Positions 1 through 9,518 of a DNA stretch of 61,433 nt are shown piece after piece. Made by a program: the position numbers and the translations under genes. The notes under the pieces are model-generated. The model was given only the letters and a program-made list of their open reading frames with translations. It had not been told where the DNA came from and ran no database searches. Within the stretch, counting starts at the first letter, position 1. Each line of letters begins with the position of its first letter. The DNA is from Clostridiales bacterium. GTDB taxonomy: Bacteria > Bacillota > Clostridia > Saccharofermentanales > Saccharofermentanaceae. The stretch spans positions 1-61,433 of the forward strand of contig JAFZLF010000017.1 in the NCBI GenBank assembly GCA_017551625.1, read 5' to 3'.

Positions 1-70
1 AGATAATTATTTACGGGAATAAGTGGACTGACTGACACTTGTTTATACATACCAGAAGAAAGGAGGAAAA

Positions 71-1237
71 ATGGCTAGAATGAAAAGAACAGCAAACGGA
101 AGTGGTTGCATAAGATTGCGCAAAGACGGCAGATGGGAAGGAATCTACTCCATTCCTGCGACAGATGGTGCCGGGAAGTATGTGCGCAAGTCCGTATACG
201 GAAAGACTCAGGAAGACGTGCGGAAGAAGCTGACTAAAATCACATCTGAGATTGATAGTGGCACATATGTGGCTCCCTCGAAGATGAAACTCTCCGAGTG
301 GCTTGATACTTGGCTTCGCGACTATGTCAAGTTTTCCGTAAAGAACTATACTCTGGAAACATACCAGTCTCTTTGTGATAAGCACATTAAGAGAGTCAAC
401 GGAAACAAGACGCTGACAAGTATTACTGTTTCCGATATTCAACGCTTTTACAATGGTTTGCTGACCGAAAACGGCTTGTCAACTAAAACTGTTAAGAACA
501 TCCATGGTGTTCTTCATCGCGCATTGGAGCAGGCTGTAACTGCTGGTTTGATTAAAGAGAATCCGTCAAGAAGGTGTTCTCTTCCGAAAACAGAACGGAA
601 AGCCATCAAACCCTTGGAAAGCGAAGAGATTTCACGGTTTATTGAAGCCATAAAAGGCCACAAGTACGAGAATATCTTCTTTGTCACCCTTTTCAGTGGG
701 CTTCGCGAAAGCGAAGTACTTGCTCTCACATGGGATTGTGTGGATTTCGAGAATAATCTCCTTCTCATCAACAAGCAGTTGGTTACCAGCACACATCATA
801 CCGGACCCACCTACTCTCTTGGTCCTACAAAAAACAGTAAGAGCAGGTATGTTACGGTTGCCCCTTCTGTCATGACCGTTCTAAAGAAGCAAAAAGAGCT
901 TCAGAATAAATGGTCAGAGAAAGCATCGGGTGCTTGGGACAATGCGTGGAATCTTGTGTTCACTAATGAACTGGGAGAACACTTGAAACAGAACGCCATC
1001 TACAAAGCTTTCAAAAAAGTAGCTGCTTCAATTGGTTTGCCTAGTACACGATACCATGATCTTCGCCATTCCTATGCTGTTGCATCGATTGAAAGCGGCG
1101 ATGATATCAAGACTGTTCAGAGCAACTTGGGACACGCTACAGCAAGTTTCACGCTCGATGTCTACGGACATGTATCCAGAAAGATGCAAATGAAGTCTGC
1201 AGAAAACATGGAAAAATACATCAAAAACGTATCTTAA
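71..1237 (+). CDS. Tyrosine-family site-specific integrase
   Basis: Phage/ICE-type integrase that would catalyse integration and excision of a mobile element. The 388-residue protein has an N-terminal AP2-like arm-binding region (about 1-60, rich in Lys/Arg/Gly), a SAM-like core-binding domain (about 70-155) and a C-terminal catalytic domain. All expected catalytic residues are visible: Arg212 (SGLRESE), His329 and Arg332 (HDLRH), His355 (LGHA) and the nucleophile Tyr365 (DVYGH). The ATG at 71 follows a strong AGGAGG. A second ATG at 80 is possible but less well placed. No excisionase is visible. Base composition is more AT-rich than the chromosomal core. It points toward tRNA-Ser at 3.6 kb, a plausible attachment target. 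Confidence 0.95.
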   Translation: MARMKRTANGSGCIRLRKDGRWEGIYSIPATDGAGKYVRKSVYGKTQEDVRKKLTKITSEIDSGTYVAPSKMKLSEWLDTWLRDYVKFSVKNYTLETYQSLCDKHIKRVNGNKTLTSITVSDIQRFYNGLLTENGLSTKTVKNIHGVLHRALEQAVTAGLIKENPSRRCSLPKTERKAIKPLESEEISRFIEAIKGHKYENIFFVTLFSGLRESEVLALTWDCVDFENNLLLINKQLVTSTHHTGPTYSLGPTKNSKSRYVTVAPSVMTVLKKQKELQNKWSEKASGAWDNAWNLVFTNELGEHLKQNAIYKAFKKVAASIGLPSTRYHDLRHSYAVASIESGDDIKTVQSNLGHATASFTLDVYGHVSRKMQMKSAENMEKYIKNVS

Positions 1238-1304
1238 ACATATTTTGAATCATTGTAATTGTGGTCACTTTGTTGGTCAAACCAGTGATTCATAGGAAAG
1301 AAAA

Positions 1305-1338
1305 ATCCTGAAAGCCTTATATATCAAGCTTTCAGGAT
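1305..1338 (-). terminator. Rho-independent terminator
   Basis: Perfect 11-bp stem (ATCCTGAAAGC with GCTTTCAGGAT) and a 12-base loop. Read on the minus strand it is followed by TTTTTCTTT, so it best serves the leftward genes at 1409-3243. The stem may also stop the rightward integrase transcript, but there is no U-tract in that direction. Confidence 0.7.
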
Positions 1339-1408
1339 CTGAGATTTGTGTAGTCAGGACAATTAGGATATTAGTCGGAATCGTAAGTTTTGAACGAACG
1401 CGAGCTCT

Positions 1409-1738
1409 TTATTGTCTTCTAAAGCGATTCCCGGTATTCGCATATATCACAGCAAATACTACTATTACTAACACCATCCCAATATAAATATAGTGAATCC
1501 AACGTATATCGTATATTCCGCCAATCGCCACTAAAGGCAGGAATACGGAAATTGGAAGAAGGATCTTACCGATGAATCGACACAGTTTTGAAGTATCATA
1601 CTTCTCTTTATCATCACTTGTGTTATAGCCGGCAATCAATGACGACCCTTTTCCAAGCAGCAAGAGAATTGCTATGATAATCAATACAACAGCCACAACA
1701 CTAACTATAGCTAATCCAATGATATCTCTTGTCGTCAT
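1409..1738 (-). CDS. Small membrane protein, DUF3784-like
   Basis: A 109-residue protein with three predicted membrane segments: residues near 6-30, then about 60-78 and 82-102. Between the first two lies a polar stretch (GKGSSLIAGYNTSDDKEKYD) that I recognise from the DUF3784 family of unknown function. The start chosen is ATG 1738, preceded by GGAGAAAAG. An in-frame TTG four codons upstream is less likely. It is the last gene of a leftward cluster beginning with the DUF4143 ATPase and followed by a terminator. No function is known to me. The family assignment rests on the motif only. Confidence 0.65.
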   Translation of the reverse strand: MTTRDIIGLAIVSVVAVVLIIIAILLLLGKGSSLIAGYNTSDDKEKYDTSKLCRFIGKILLPISVFLPLVAIGGIYDIRWIHYIYIGMVLVIVVFAVIYANTGNRFRRQ

Positions 1739-1750
1739 ACTTTTCTCCAA

Positions 1751-1819
1751 TTATCTGTTAACACTGTCTATTGCATTAAGCCGGTTGTTAATTCTTCCAG
1801 CACGTGGATCATTGATCAT
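1751..1819 (-). CDS. Tiny ORF, 22 residues
   Basis: Encodes MINDPRAGRINNRLNAIDSV plus two residues. The start overlaps the stop of the preceding tiny ORF in an ATGA arrangement, and the stop lies 12 bases before the DUF3784-like start. The sequence carries a 7-bp tandem duplication (TCAATGA twice) at the junction. It could be translated by coupling, or the two tiny ORFs could be a frameshifted single small gene. No similarity is recognised. Confidence 0.3.
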   Translation of the reverse strand: MINDPRAGRINNRLNAIDSVNR

Positions 1820-1902
1820 TGAATTATTCCTTTTGCTTTAAGCTCAAGACCAATCACAAATAGTATCGCACGAATGGAAGCTTGTTTAAGATCAACATCC
1901 AT
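1816..1902 (-). CDS. Tiny ORF, 28 residues
   Basis: Begins MDVDLKQASIRAILFVIGLE and continues with a short basic tail. It is predicted helical with a hydrophobic centre. It sits between the DUF4143 ATPase stop and the DUF3784-like gene, all leftward, in the same frame as the ATPase. No clear Shine-Dalgarno is seen before the ATG. It may be a genuine microprotein or the 3' remnant of a longer gene. Confidence 0.3.
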   Translation of the reverse strand: MDVDLKQASIRAILFVIGLELKAKGIIQ

Positions 1903-1938
1903 ACCACCGCAATAGTATGCCAATATTTCTTCATTACA

Positions 1939-3243
1939 TCATATAAATCTTAACAAGAAGTCCGTTATTCCGATTATAGTAAATCCATTTTCATCAAGGC
2001 TTTCTTTTATCGGCTTGTTTATTACTATAATCTTAGTGATTTCATCTTTCAAAAGCAGGTATGGTCTCTTTTCACGAGCTCTAGTTTCAGCACTCGATAT
2101 ATCAGCACAAACCTGAATATAGTAATGCCTCAGACCTTTTGTCGCATAGAAATCGACTTCGTATGTCTTTCTTATTGATTTACCTCTTTTATCTTTTTCT
2201 ATGGTATCGAAATTCCCTACACTCACAGAATAACCTTTATAGCAAAGCTCGTTGAAAACAATATTCTCCAGCATCTGGCCCTCATCTGGAAACGCAAAGT
2301 CCAGCCTGGCATTACGGAGTCCTGTATCAACAAAATAGTATTTTCGAAGAGCACCTATTTCAGCTCTTCCCTTAAGATCGTATCTCCTTGCTTCCTTTAG
2401 AATAAAGGCATCTTTGAAGAATCCAAGATACTTATCAACAGTCTGCTTATCAATTGATTCCTTCTTCACACTCTTATATGTATTGGAAATCTTCTCCGCG
2501 TTCAGTAATTCTCCGGTAGAAGAACTAATAATATTGCATAGTTCATCCAAGGATTCACTTTTCTTAAGATTATTATGCTCAATGATATCCTTAAAATATG
2601 TAGTCTCGAAAAGATCTTTCAAATATTTCTTTTTGTCATCGTCATTCTTCAACACTGCTAACGGCATGCCACCGAATTGCATATAATCATAGATTACTTC
2701 GTGTGCTGATCCCCCGACATAGCCGTAGAATTCCTCGAAAGACAAGGGTGACAACTCAATATTTGTTGCCTTATCTCTAAATTCGGTAATAATATCCGTT
2801 GAGAGCATCTTTGAATTAGAGCCGGTAACATACAAATCGATGTTCTTCTCACGTGAGAGACCAAGAACTACATCTACGAATGTTATCACTTCCGTGTCAG
2901 AGGACTTAGCTAAAACATGCTTGCCGCCTGTGAGATTCGGGTTTATGAGTGTATAAACTTCCTGTATCTCATCTAGAAAGACATAACAATGGTCTTTTCC
3001 TGCGCAAAAATCTCGAACGAAACTCCCAAGATCGATCGGATCTCTGTATGCTATATTCCTATCATCATCAAGTTCTAAGACGAGAATAGAGTTTTCCTTA
3101 ATTCCTTCACCAAGAAGATATTCACGGTATATATCCTTCAAAAGAAATGACTTGCCACATCGTCTTATCCCGGTAATAACTTTGGGGAATCCGTTATCTT
3201 TAGAAGCAATCAATTGATTCAAATATTTGTCTCGTCTAATCAT
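1939..3243 (-). CDS. AAA-type ATPase with C-terminal DUF4143
   Basis: A 434-residue P-loop ATPase of the archaeal-type AAA_14/DUF4143 class, whose cellular role is not established. Counting from ATG 3243, Walker A is GIRRCGKS at 25-32 and Walker B is YVFLDEIQ at 87-94. A sensor-like YVTGSNSK follows, and the C-terminal third is the DUF4143 nuclease-fold-like domain (YEVDFYATK near 365). The start at 3243 is chosen because AAGGTGAT precedes it. A longer reading to 3321 would run through one of two palindromic repeats that precede the gene. It lies between an integrase and tRNA-Ser in AT-rich DNA, so it is probably accessory cargo. Such proteins are often proposed to be regulators or defence-related, but I cannot assign a role. 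Confidence 0.9.
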   Translation of the reverse strand: MIRRDKYLNQLIASKDNGFPKVITGIRRCGKSFLLKDIYREYLLGEGIKENSILVLELDDDRNIAYRDPIDLGSFVRDFCAGKDHCYVFLDEIQEVYTLINPNLTGGKHVLAKSSDTEVITFVDVVLGLSREKNIDLYVTGSNSKMLSTDIITEFRDKATNIELSPLSFEEFYGYVGGSAHEVIYDYMQFGGMPLAVLKNDDDKKKYLKDLFETTYFKDIIEHNNLKKSESLDELCNIISSSTGELLNAEKISNTYKSVKKESIDKQTVDKYLGFFKDAFILKEARRYDLKGRAEIGALRKYYFVDTGLRNARLDFAFPDEGQMLENIVFNELCYKGYSVSVGNFDTIEKDKRGKSIRKTYEVDFYATKGLRHYYIQVCADISSAETRAREKRPYLLLKDEITKIIVINKPIKESLDENGFTIIGITDFLLRFI

Positions 3244-3257
3244 ATAATCACCTTTTT

Positions 3258-3281
3258 TGTAGAATTCTACACTTTTGTCAA
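3258..3281 (-). promoter_or_regulatory. Palindromic repeat B before DUF4143 gene
   Basis: Contains a perfect 14-bp palindrome (TGTAGAATTCTACA, 3258-3271). On the minus strand this is preceded by TTGACAAAA. It is a near copy of the element at 3327-3349 and ends immediately before the ribosome binding site. Probably an operator or recognition site. Confidence 0.55.
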
Positions 3282-3326
3282 TCATATCACTCTTTCGAGC
3301 ACGATTCAATGTAAAACACATTTTTC

Positions 3327-3349
3327 GTAGAAATCTACATTTTTGTCAA
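3327..3349 (-). promoter_or_regulatory. Palindromic repeat A before DUF4143 gene
   Basis: Inverted repeat GTAGA-AA-TCTAC plus flank. It matches repeat B at 21 of 23 positions, and the two are 68 bp apart in direct orientation. On the minus strand it starts with TTGACA, a perfect -35 hexamer, but no -10 lies 16-18 bp further on. Confidence 0.5.
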
Positions 3350-3406
3350 ACAAATCAAGGCCCCGTTATTGAAATATCAGTAGACCTTTATAATGCAAAA
3401 AATGAA

Positions 3407-3442
3407 AACGACGACCGGATCAATTTCTATCCAATCGTCGTT
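3407..3442 (-). terminator. Terminator downstream of tRNA-Ser
   Basis: Arms AACGACGA and TCGTCGTT enclose a second stem (GGAT with ATCC). On the minus strand it is followed by TTTTCATTTTTT. It lies about 130 bp beyond the tRNA 3' end and probably ends its transcript. Confidence 0.65.
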
Positions 3443-3477
3443 CCATGGGCGCATCTTTCGCGTTTCCATTTCAATTT

Positions 3478-3555
3478 TTGTTAAATGCTTGTTAAATTCC
3501 GTTTATTGATTTAACAAATTCTCGCAAACCCTGATTTTATAGGGGTTTCAAGACA
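3478..3555. other. Possible attachment-site region beside tRNA-Ser
   Basis: Contains TTGTTAAA at 3478-3485 and again at 3489-3496 (11-bp period), then an inverted copy TTTAACAA at 3510-3517. An inverted repeat (AAACCCT with AGGGGTTT) lies at about 3535-3553, next to the tRNA 3' end. This is the architecture of arm-type and core-type sites of tyrosine recombinases. The second half of the att pair is not in the window, so the call is inference. Confidence 0.35.
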
Positions 3556-3568
3556 CGCTTTTTAGATT

Positions 3569-3656
3569 TGGCGGAGCCGGTGGGATTCGAACCCACGTGC
3601 CTTTTGGGCAAACGGTTTTCAAGACCGCCTCGTTATGACCGCTTCGATACAGCTCC
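3569..3656 (-). tRNA. tRNA-Ser(UGA)
   Basis: Full cloverleaf on the minus strand with the CCA encoded (3569-3571). The 7-bp acceptor pairs GGAGCTG with CGGCTCC. The anticodon loop CTTGAAA carries anticodon TGA. A long variable arm (TGCC/GGCA) marks a class II serine tRNA. The T-arm is GTGGGTTCGAATCCCAC and the discriminator base is G. The 3' end faces the AT-rich integrase segment, a common integration target. Confidence 0.97.
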
Positions 3657-3673
3657 ATCTTCGTAGCGTACTG

Positions 3674-3702
3674 ATTTTACTAACTTTGACCCTTGATGTC
3701 AA
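3674..3702 (-). promoter_or_regulatory. tRNA-Ser promoter
   Basis: Minus-strand TTGACA (3697-3702), a 17-bp spacer and TAAAAT (3674-3679), ending 17 bp before the tRNA 5' end. Near-consensus vegetative promoter. Confidence 0.75.
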
Positions 3703-3714
3703 CTGAAAAGCAAA

Positions 3715-3738
3715 GAGGCCTCCGTTTTCGGAAGCCTC
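3715..3738 (-). terminator. Terminator of the parA-parB operon
   Basis: A 10-bp stem (GAGGCTTCCG with CGGAGGCCTC, one G-U pair) and AAAA loop on the minus strand. It is followed by TTTGCTTTTC and lies 25 bp past the parB stop. Confidence 0.85.
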
Positions 3739-3763
3739 CCCGCATTTGGTGAAATATATGGCA

Positions 3764-4639
3764 TCAGTTGCTCATCATCTCTAATAGGCGATCCAGATCG
3801 TCGTATGAGTAATACTCGATCATGATCGACCCCTTCCCTACAGTCTCGTCCTTGACCTTCAGTTTTACCTTTGTACCGAAGTATCTCTCGAGCTGACGTT
3901 CTACCTTTTTCGACTCGATTGCGACCGCATTTGCCCCCTTCTCGCGCGTTTTACGAGGCTTCGCGATTGTACCGTTCAAGACCTTCTTCACATACTCTTC
4001 TGTTTCACGGACACTCATCTCTTTCGTCATGACCACATCGGCAGCTTTTTTCTGCTCTTCCCTATCGGTAATGGCGAGGAGTGCCCGGGCATGTCCTGCT
4101 GAAAGGTCGCCGTTACGAATGAAGTCCTGAAGTGATTCATCGATGTTTATCAATCTTAACGTATTGGCAATGGCCGGGCGGCTCTTGCCCAGTTTTTTCG
4201 CGAGTTGCTCCTGGGTGAGTCCGTGTTCTTTCATGAGGTTATCCATGGCAAATGCTTCTTCAAGAGGATTCAGATCCTGCCTCTGAATGTTCTCGATCAG
4301 CGCCTGCTCCATCGTCTGCTGATCTGTCAGATCACGTACGATCGCCGGGATCATCTTAAGACCGGCAAGACGGGACGCACGCCAACGTCTCTCACCTGCT
4401 ACGATGCGGTATCCGGTTCCCCTCTTTGCTACGATGATGGGCTGGATCACACCGTTTTCTTTGATTGAATCAGCCAGTTCCGAAAGAGACTCTTCATTAA
4501 ACTGCTTTCTCGGCTGATCACTATTCGGAGAGATATCGTTGATTTTCAGTTCGACGACAAAATCTTTCTGTGGCTCCGGAATTCCCTCATCAGGAATAAG
4601 TGCACTGATTCCTTTACCTAAACCTTTCTTCGTTGCCAT
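3764..4639 (-). CDS. parB: Chromosome partitioning protein ParB (Spo0J-type CTPase)
   Basis: Binds parS and loads as a CTP-dependent sliding clamp around the origin, working with ParA and SMC. The 291-residue protein starts with the KGLGKGISALIP segment typical of the ParA-interacting N-terminus. The CTP-binding fold contains GERRWRA (82-88) and ENIQR (116-120). The parS-reading helix-turn-helix follows (EQLAKKLGKSRPAIANTLRL), and a C-terminal dimerisation domain ends the protein. It is the downstream gene of parA with a 42-bp gap that holds a hairpin-forming 24-bp element. Two perfect parS sites lie 1 kb upstream. Length and domains are normal for the family. Confidence 0.97.
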   Translation of the reverse strand: MATKKGLGKGISALIPDEGIPEPQKDFVVELKINDISPNSDQPRKQFNEESLSELADSIKENGVIQPIIVAKRGTGYRIVAGERRWRASRLAGLKMIPAIVRDLTDQQTMEQALIENIQRQDLNPLEEAFAMDNLMKEHGLTQEQLAKKLGKSRPAIANTLRLINIDESLQDFIRNGDLSAGHARALLAITDREEQKKAADVVMTKEMSVRETEEYVKKVLNGTIAKPRKTREKGANAVAIESKKVERQLERYFGTKVKLKVKDETVGKGSIMIEYYSYDDLDRLLEMMSN

Positions 4640-4650
4640 AATTCACCTCA

Positions 4651-4674
4651 TATATAGACGTCTGTCTATGTTTT
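4651..4674 (+). repeat. 24-bp palindromic element, copy 1
   Basis: Arms TATATAGAC and GTCTATG around a 4-base spacer, followed by TTTT, in the parA-parB gap. A second copy at 20105-20128 (opposite orientation) matches at 22 of 24 positions, differing only in the spacer. Could be a regulator site or an RNA hairpin that modulates parB translation. Confidence 0.55.
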
Positions 4675-4681
4675 CTATTAC

Positions 4682-5446
4682 CTATTTTGTTCTCTTCATC
4701 ACTTCATTTGCAAGCGCCTGATAAGCCAGTGATCCCTTGGACTTCGGGTCGTATTCATCGATCGTCAGACCATGACTCGGCGCCTCCGCGAGCCGTACAT
4801 TTCTCGGGATGAAAGTCTTAAATACCCGATCTCCAAAGAATTTCTGCACTTCTTCTACGACCTGTTTCGTGAGCTGGGTCCTCCTGTCGTGCATCGTAAT
4901 CACAACACCGAGGATACCTAGAACCGGGTTCAGTTTCTTTCTGATCATATTAATCGTATCGATAAGCTGCGATAATCCCTCGAGTGCATAATACTCACCC
5001 TGTATAGGAACGATCACTCCTTCACATGCAGTGAGAGCATTAATCGTAAGTAATCCGAGAGATGGTGGACAATCGATTATCACATAATCATATTGATCCA
5101 GTATTGGTTCGATAGCACGTTTTAATATCGTTTCTCTGCTGATTGCAGATACCAATTCAACTTCTGCACCGGCCAGATTGATATTTGTCGGGCACATATC
5201 GACGTTTTTCACCGATGTTGTTGCGATTACATTTGCAATATCTTCTTCGTTTACGAGAAGATCATATACGGTATTTTCGAGAGAAGACTTCTCAAATCCA
5301 TATCCGCTGGTCGCATTTCCTTGTGGATCCAGGTCAATGATCAGTACTTTTTTGCGTTTTTTTGCCAGAAAAGCACTCAGATTGACTGCTGTTGTCGTTT
5401 TTCCAACGCCGCCTTTTTGATTTACGATTGAGATTACGTATGCCAT
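4682..5446 (-). CDS. parA: Chromosome partitioning ATPase ParA (Soj)
   Basis: Deviant Walker A ATPase that drives origin segregation and, in Bacillota, influences DnaA. The 254-residue chain has the signature KGGVGKTTTAV (11-21) with the extra lysine, the motif DLDPQGNAT and the Walker B segment YVIIDCPPSLG. There is no N-terminal DNA-binding extension, so it is the chromosomal short type. The ATG at 5446 is preceded by AAAAGGAG. It lies directly downstream of gyrB, whereas parAB is usually beside rsmG/mnmG, so its placement here is unusual. An AT-rich promoter region with TTGAGA and TATATA is visible upstream. Confidence 0.97.
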   Translation of the reverse strand: MAYVISIVNQKGGVGKTTTAVNLSAFLAKKRKKVLIIDLDPQGNATSGYGFEKSSLENTVYDLLVNEEDIANVIATTSVKNVDMCPTNINLAGAEVELVSAISRETILKRAIEPILDQYDYVIIDCPPSLGLLTINALTACEGVIVPIQGEYYALEGLSQLIDTINMIRKKLNPVLGILGVVITMHDRRTQLTKQVVEEVQKFFGDRVFKTFIPRNVRLAEAPSHGLTIDEYDPKSKGSLAYQALANEVMKRTK

Positions 5447-5591
5447 ATGTGCTCCTTTTAATTCTCTTATTAAGTATATAGTAACAAAAAAAGTAATTTC
5501 TCAATATGTCAGTTCGTTTACACTTTTTCTTAAAAAGAGTGGTTTTATCCATCATTTTTCATAATCATTCATATTTCAGATTTTCTTTCTT

Positions 5592-5607
5592 TGTTTCACG
5601 TGAAACA
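5592..5607. promoter_or_regulatory. parS site 1
   Basis: Perfect 16-bp palindrome TGTTTCACGTGAAACA, identical to the Bacillota parS consensus, between parA and gyrB and about 5 kb from oriC. Confidence 0.95.
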
Positions 5608-5649
5608 AATTGAATCATGAATATGTATTTCTTATGACAGCATGGAAAA

Positions 5650-5665
5650 TGTTTCACGTGAAACA
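5650..5665. promoter_or_regulatory. parS site 2
   Basis: Second perfect TGTTTCACGTGAAACA, 58 bp from site 1 (start to start). It ends just before the gyrB terminator stem. Two such sites this close favour a strong ParB nucleation centre. Confidence 0.95.
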
Positions 5666-5673
5666 ATAAAGAA

Positions 5674-5702
5674 AACATCCCCCATGGTTTATAGGAGATG
5701 TT
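5674..5702 (-). terminator. gyrB terminator
   Basis: Arms AACATCCCC and GGAGATGTT (one mismatch). On the minus strand they are followed by TTTTCTTTATTG. Lies 37 bp after the gyrB stop and abuts parS site 2. Confidence 0.65.
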
Positions 5703-5739
5703 CGAAATGATTTTATTCAAATCAGTGACAGGAAAATAT

Positions 5740-7878
<2,139 letters not shown>

Positions 7879-7932
7879 TTATTCTCCCTAAGAATCGCTC
7901 AAAACGGGAGAATCGCTGATATATTAAGATCT

Positions 7933-7945
7933 GTAACACTGTTAC
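7933..7945. promoter_or_regulatory. Palindrome in the gyrB leader
   Basis: GTAACACTGTTAC, a perfect 13-bp inverted repeat in the 126-bp gap between remB and gyrB. Two AGAATCGCT direct repeats lie closer to gyrB. Possibly an operator for gyrB; weak evidence. Confidence 0.3.
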
Positions 7946-7986
7946 CTTATCTTTTTTTGGATTTTTCCGCTATCATTTGTGACGAT

Positions 7987-8238
7987 TTACACCACGCCTG
8001 CATGCTCGATCCGCTTCTTTAATGTCATCACCGAAAGAGGGGATATATAGACCCTGTCGTCCGTAAGGACCATGGATCTGGGTATCTCTTCCGAGACATA
8101 TTCGAGGATGTTTTCTTCCTCATTTTGCCGCAGAAAATCATTCATATCGGTCGATGAAGCCTGAACGGTCTCCAGGTTGACTAATCCGATTATCGAATCG
8201 ATCAGGATCGTGTACTCTCCGCCGATATGAACGAACAT
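7987..8238 (-). CDS. remB: RemB-like DUF370 regulator
   Basis: An 83-residue protein of the DUF370/RemB (YaaB) family, which in Bacillus sits between recF and gyrB and influences matrix gene expression. The start MFVHIGGEYTILIDSIIGL and the Val/Ile-rich middle (RVYISPLSVMTLKKR) fit the family, and its location in the dnaN-recF-gyrB block supports the call. It is separated by 72 bp from recF and by 126 bp from gyrB. Function in this organism is inferred by homology only. Confidence 0.85.
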   Translation of the reverse strand: MFVHIGGEYTILIDSIIGLVNLETVQASSTDMNDFLRQNEEENILEYVSEEIPRSMVLTDDRVYISPLSVMTLKKRIEHAGVV

Positions 8239-8310
8239 CCAAACGCCCCTTAATTCTTACAGTTTTTGACCTAAATATTATACCACAAAAGCACTGGAAA
8301 CGGTCAAATT

Positions 8311-9507
8311 TTATGCTTTTTCTATCCTTCTTACAGACCCCTCAGATACCTCGAAAAAGGCGATTCTCGATGTCTTCTCCATCGAGTCGGCCAGTTCCTG
8401 CTCGATAAAGGACTTATCGGTGCAGGTAATGAAGATCTGCGCATCGCCGATCTCGGAGAGGAGACACTTTCTTCTCTCAGCATCCAGCTCACCAAATACA
8501 TCGTCCAGAAGAAGGACAGGGGAGTCGTTCGTCTCTTCTCTCATGATGTCCAGTTCAGCCATTTTCATAGAGAGGGCCGCCGATCTCTGCTGTCCCTGAG
8601 AGGCAAACTTACGAAGTCCATCTCCATCTAAAGACATGATAAGGTCGTCTTTCTGTGGCCCGAAATCAGTCATTCCGTGAATAAAATCATCTTCAATAGA
8701 ACTGTCCCACTTTCGGATCAGAGTCTCGATTACAGCGCTTTCATCGTAGTTTTCGAGCATCTCTATCGGAACACAGGTCTTATACTTCACGAAGAGTGTC
8801 TCACTTCCATGTGAGATACTCTCGTGATGTGCTTTCGCAAACTTAGCGATCCGAAGAGAGAAGAGGTATCTCTCGTGCATGATCTTTGCAGCTGATCTGG
8901 CCATAGGTTCGTGCCAGATCGACATCTCATCACGAACTTTATCGGTCAGTACTTTTGAACCTGAATTGCGGGCATTTTTAATGATGCGGTTCCGGCTCAT
9001 CAGGAAACGGACATAATTGGTCAGTTCGAATATATAGGATGTTTTTACTGAGGAAAGAAGAACATTCAAGTACTTTCTCCTCACAGAAGGCCCTTCCTTA
9101 ATGAGAGTCAGATCCTCAGGAGCAAATATAACAGCGTTAAAAATCCCGAAATAATCGGAGATTTTGTCAAATGGCACATCATCATGGCAGACAGTCTTTT
9201 TCGGGCGTTTTACGGAGCTATTGTCACCGGATCCGTCATCGTATTCCACCGAAACAGACTCATCGTAAGCATTAAATGAGGAGGTGACAGAAAGACGGAT
9301 CTTATAACCATTTTCACCATGCATGACCATATCACTGTCTTTCGAAGTACGGTGAGAATGTGTCGCGGTACAGACATAGATCGACTCCAGAATATTGGTC
9401 TTTCCCTGGGCATTTGCGCCATAGAAAACATTAACAGAAGGCTCGACCGTGAGATCAAGCCTTCTGTAATTTCTGAAATTCTGCAGTTGTATAGAACGGA
9501 TATACAT
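8311..9507 (-). CDS. recF: DNA replication/repair protein RecF
   Basis: SMC-like ATPase that helps load RecA on gapped DNA together with RecO and RecR. The 398-residue chain has Walker A GANAQGKT (30-37) after the typical start YIRSIQLQNFRNYRRLDL, the ABC signature region (FASQGQQRSAALSMKMAEL) and Walker B with D-loop (VLLLDDVFGELD). Length is slightly above the usual 360-380, with a Ser/Asp-rich insertion near residue 85-100. It starts 11 bp after dnaN and is clearly co-transcribed. The small S4-domain gene often found between dnaN and recF is absent. Confidence 0.96.
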   Translation of the reverse strand: MYIRSIQLQNFRNYRRLDLTVEPSVNVFYGANAQGKTNILESIYVCTATHSHRTSKDSDMVMHGENGYKIRLSVTSSFNAYDESVSVEYDDGSGDNSSVKRPKKTVCHDDVPFDKISDYFGIFNAVIFAPEDLTLIKEGPSVRRKYLNVLLSSVKTSYIFELTNYVRFLMSRNRIIKNARNSGSKVLTDKVRDEMSIWHEPMARSAAKIMHERYLFSLRIAKFAKAHHESISHGSETLFVKYKTCVPIEMLENYDESAVIETLIRKWDSSIEDDFIHGMTDFGPQKDDLIMSLDGDGLRKFASQGQQRSAALSMKMAELDIMREETNDSPVLLLDDVFGELDAERRKCLLSEIGDAQIFITCTDKSFIEQELADSMEKTSRIAFFEVSEGSVRRIEKA

Positions 9508-9518
9508 GCCTTACCTTA

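Noticed and set aside
3344..3349. TTGACA as a -35 for the DUF4143 gene
   Set aside because: No -10 at 16-18 bp. The hexamer is part of a longer repeated element that occurs twice.
3533..3555. Intrinsic terminator directly after tRNA-Ser
   Set aside because: The AAACCCT/AGGGGTTT stem has no U-tract on the tRNA strand. The hairpin at 3407-3442 is a better terminator.
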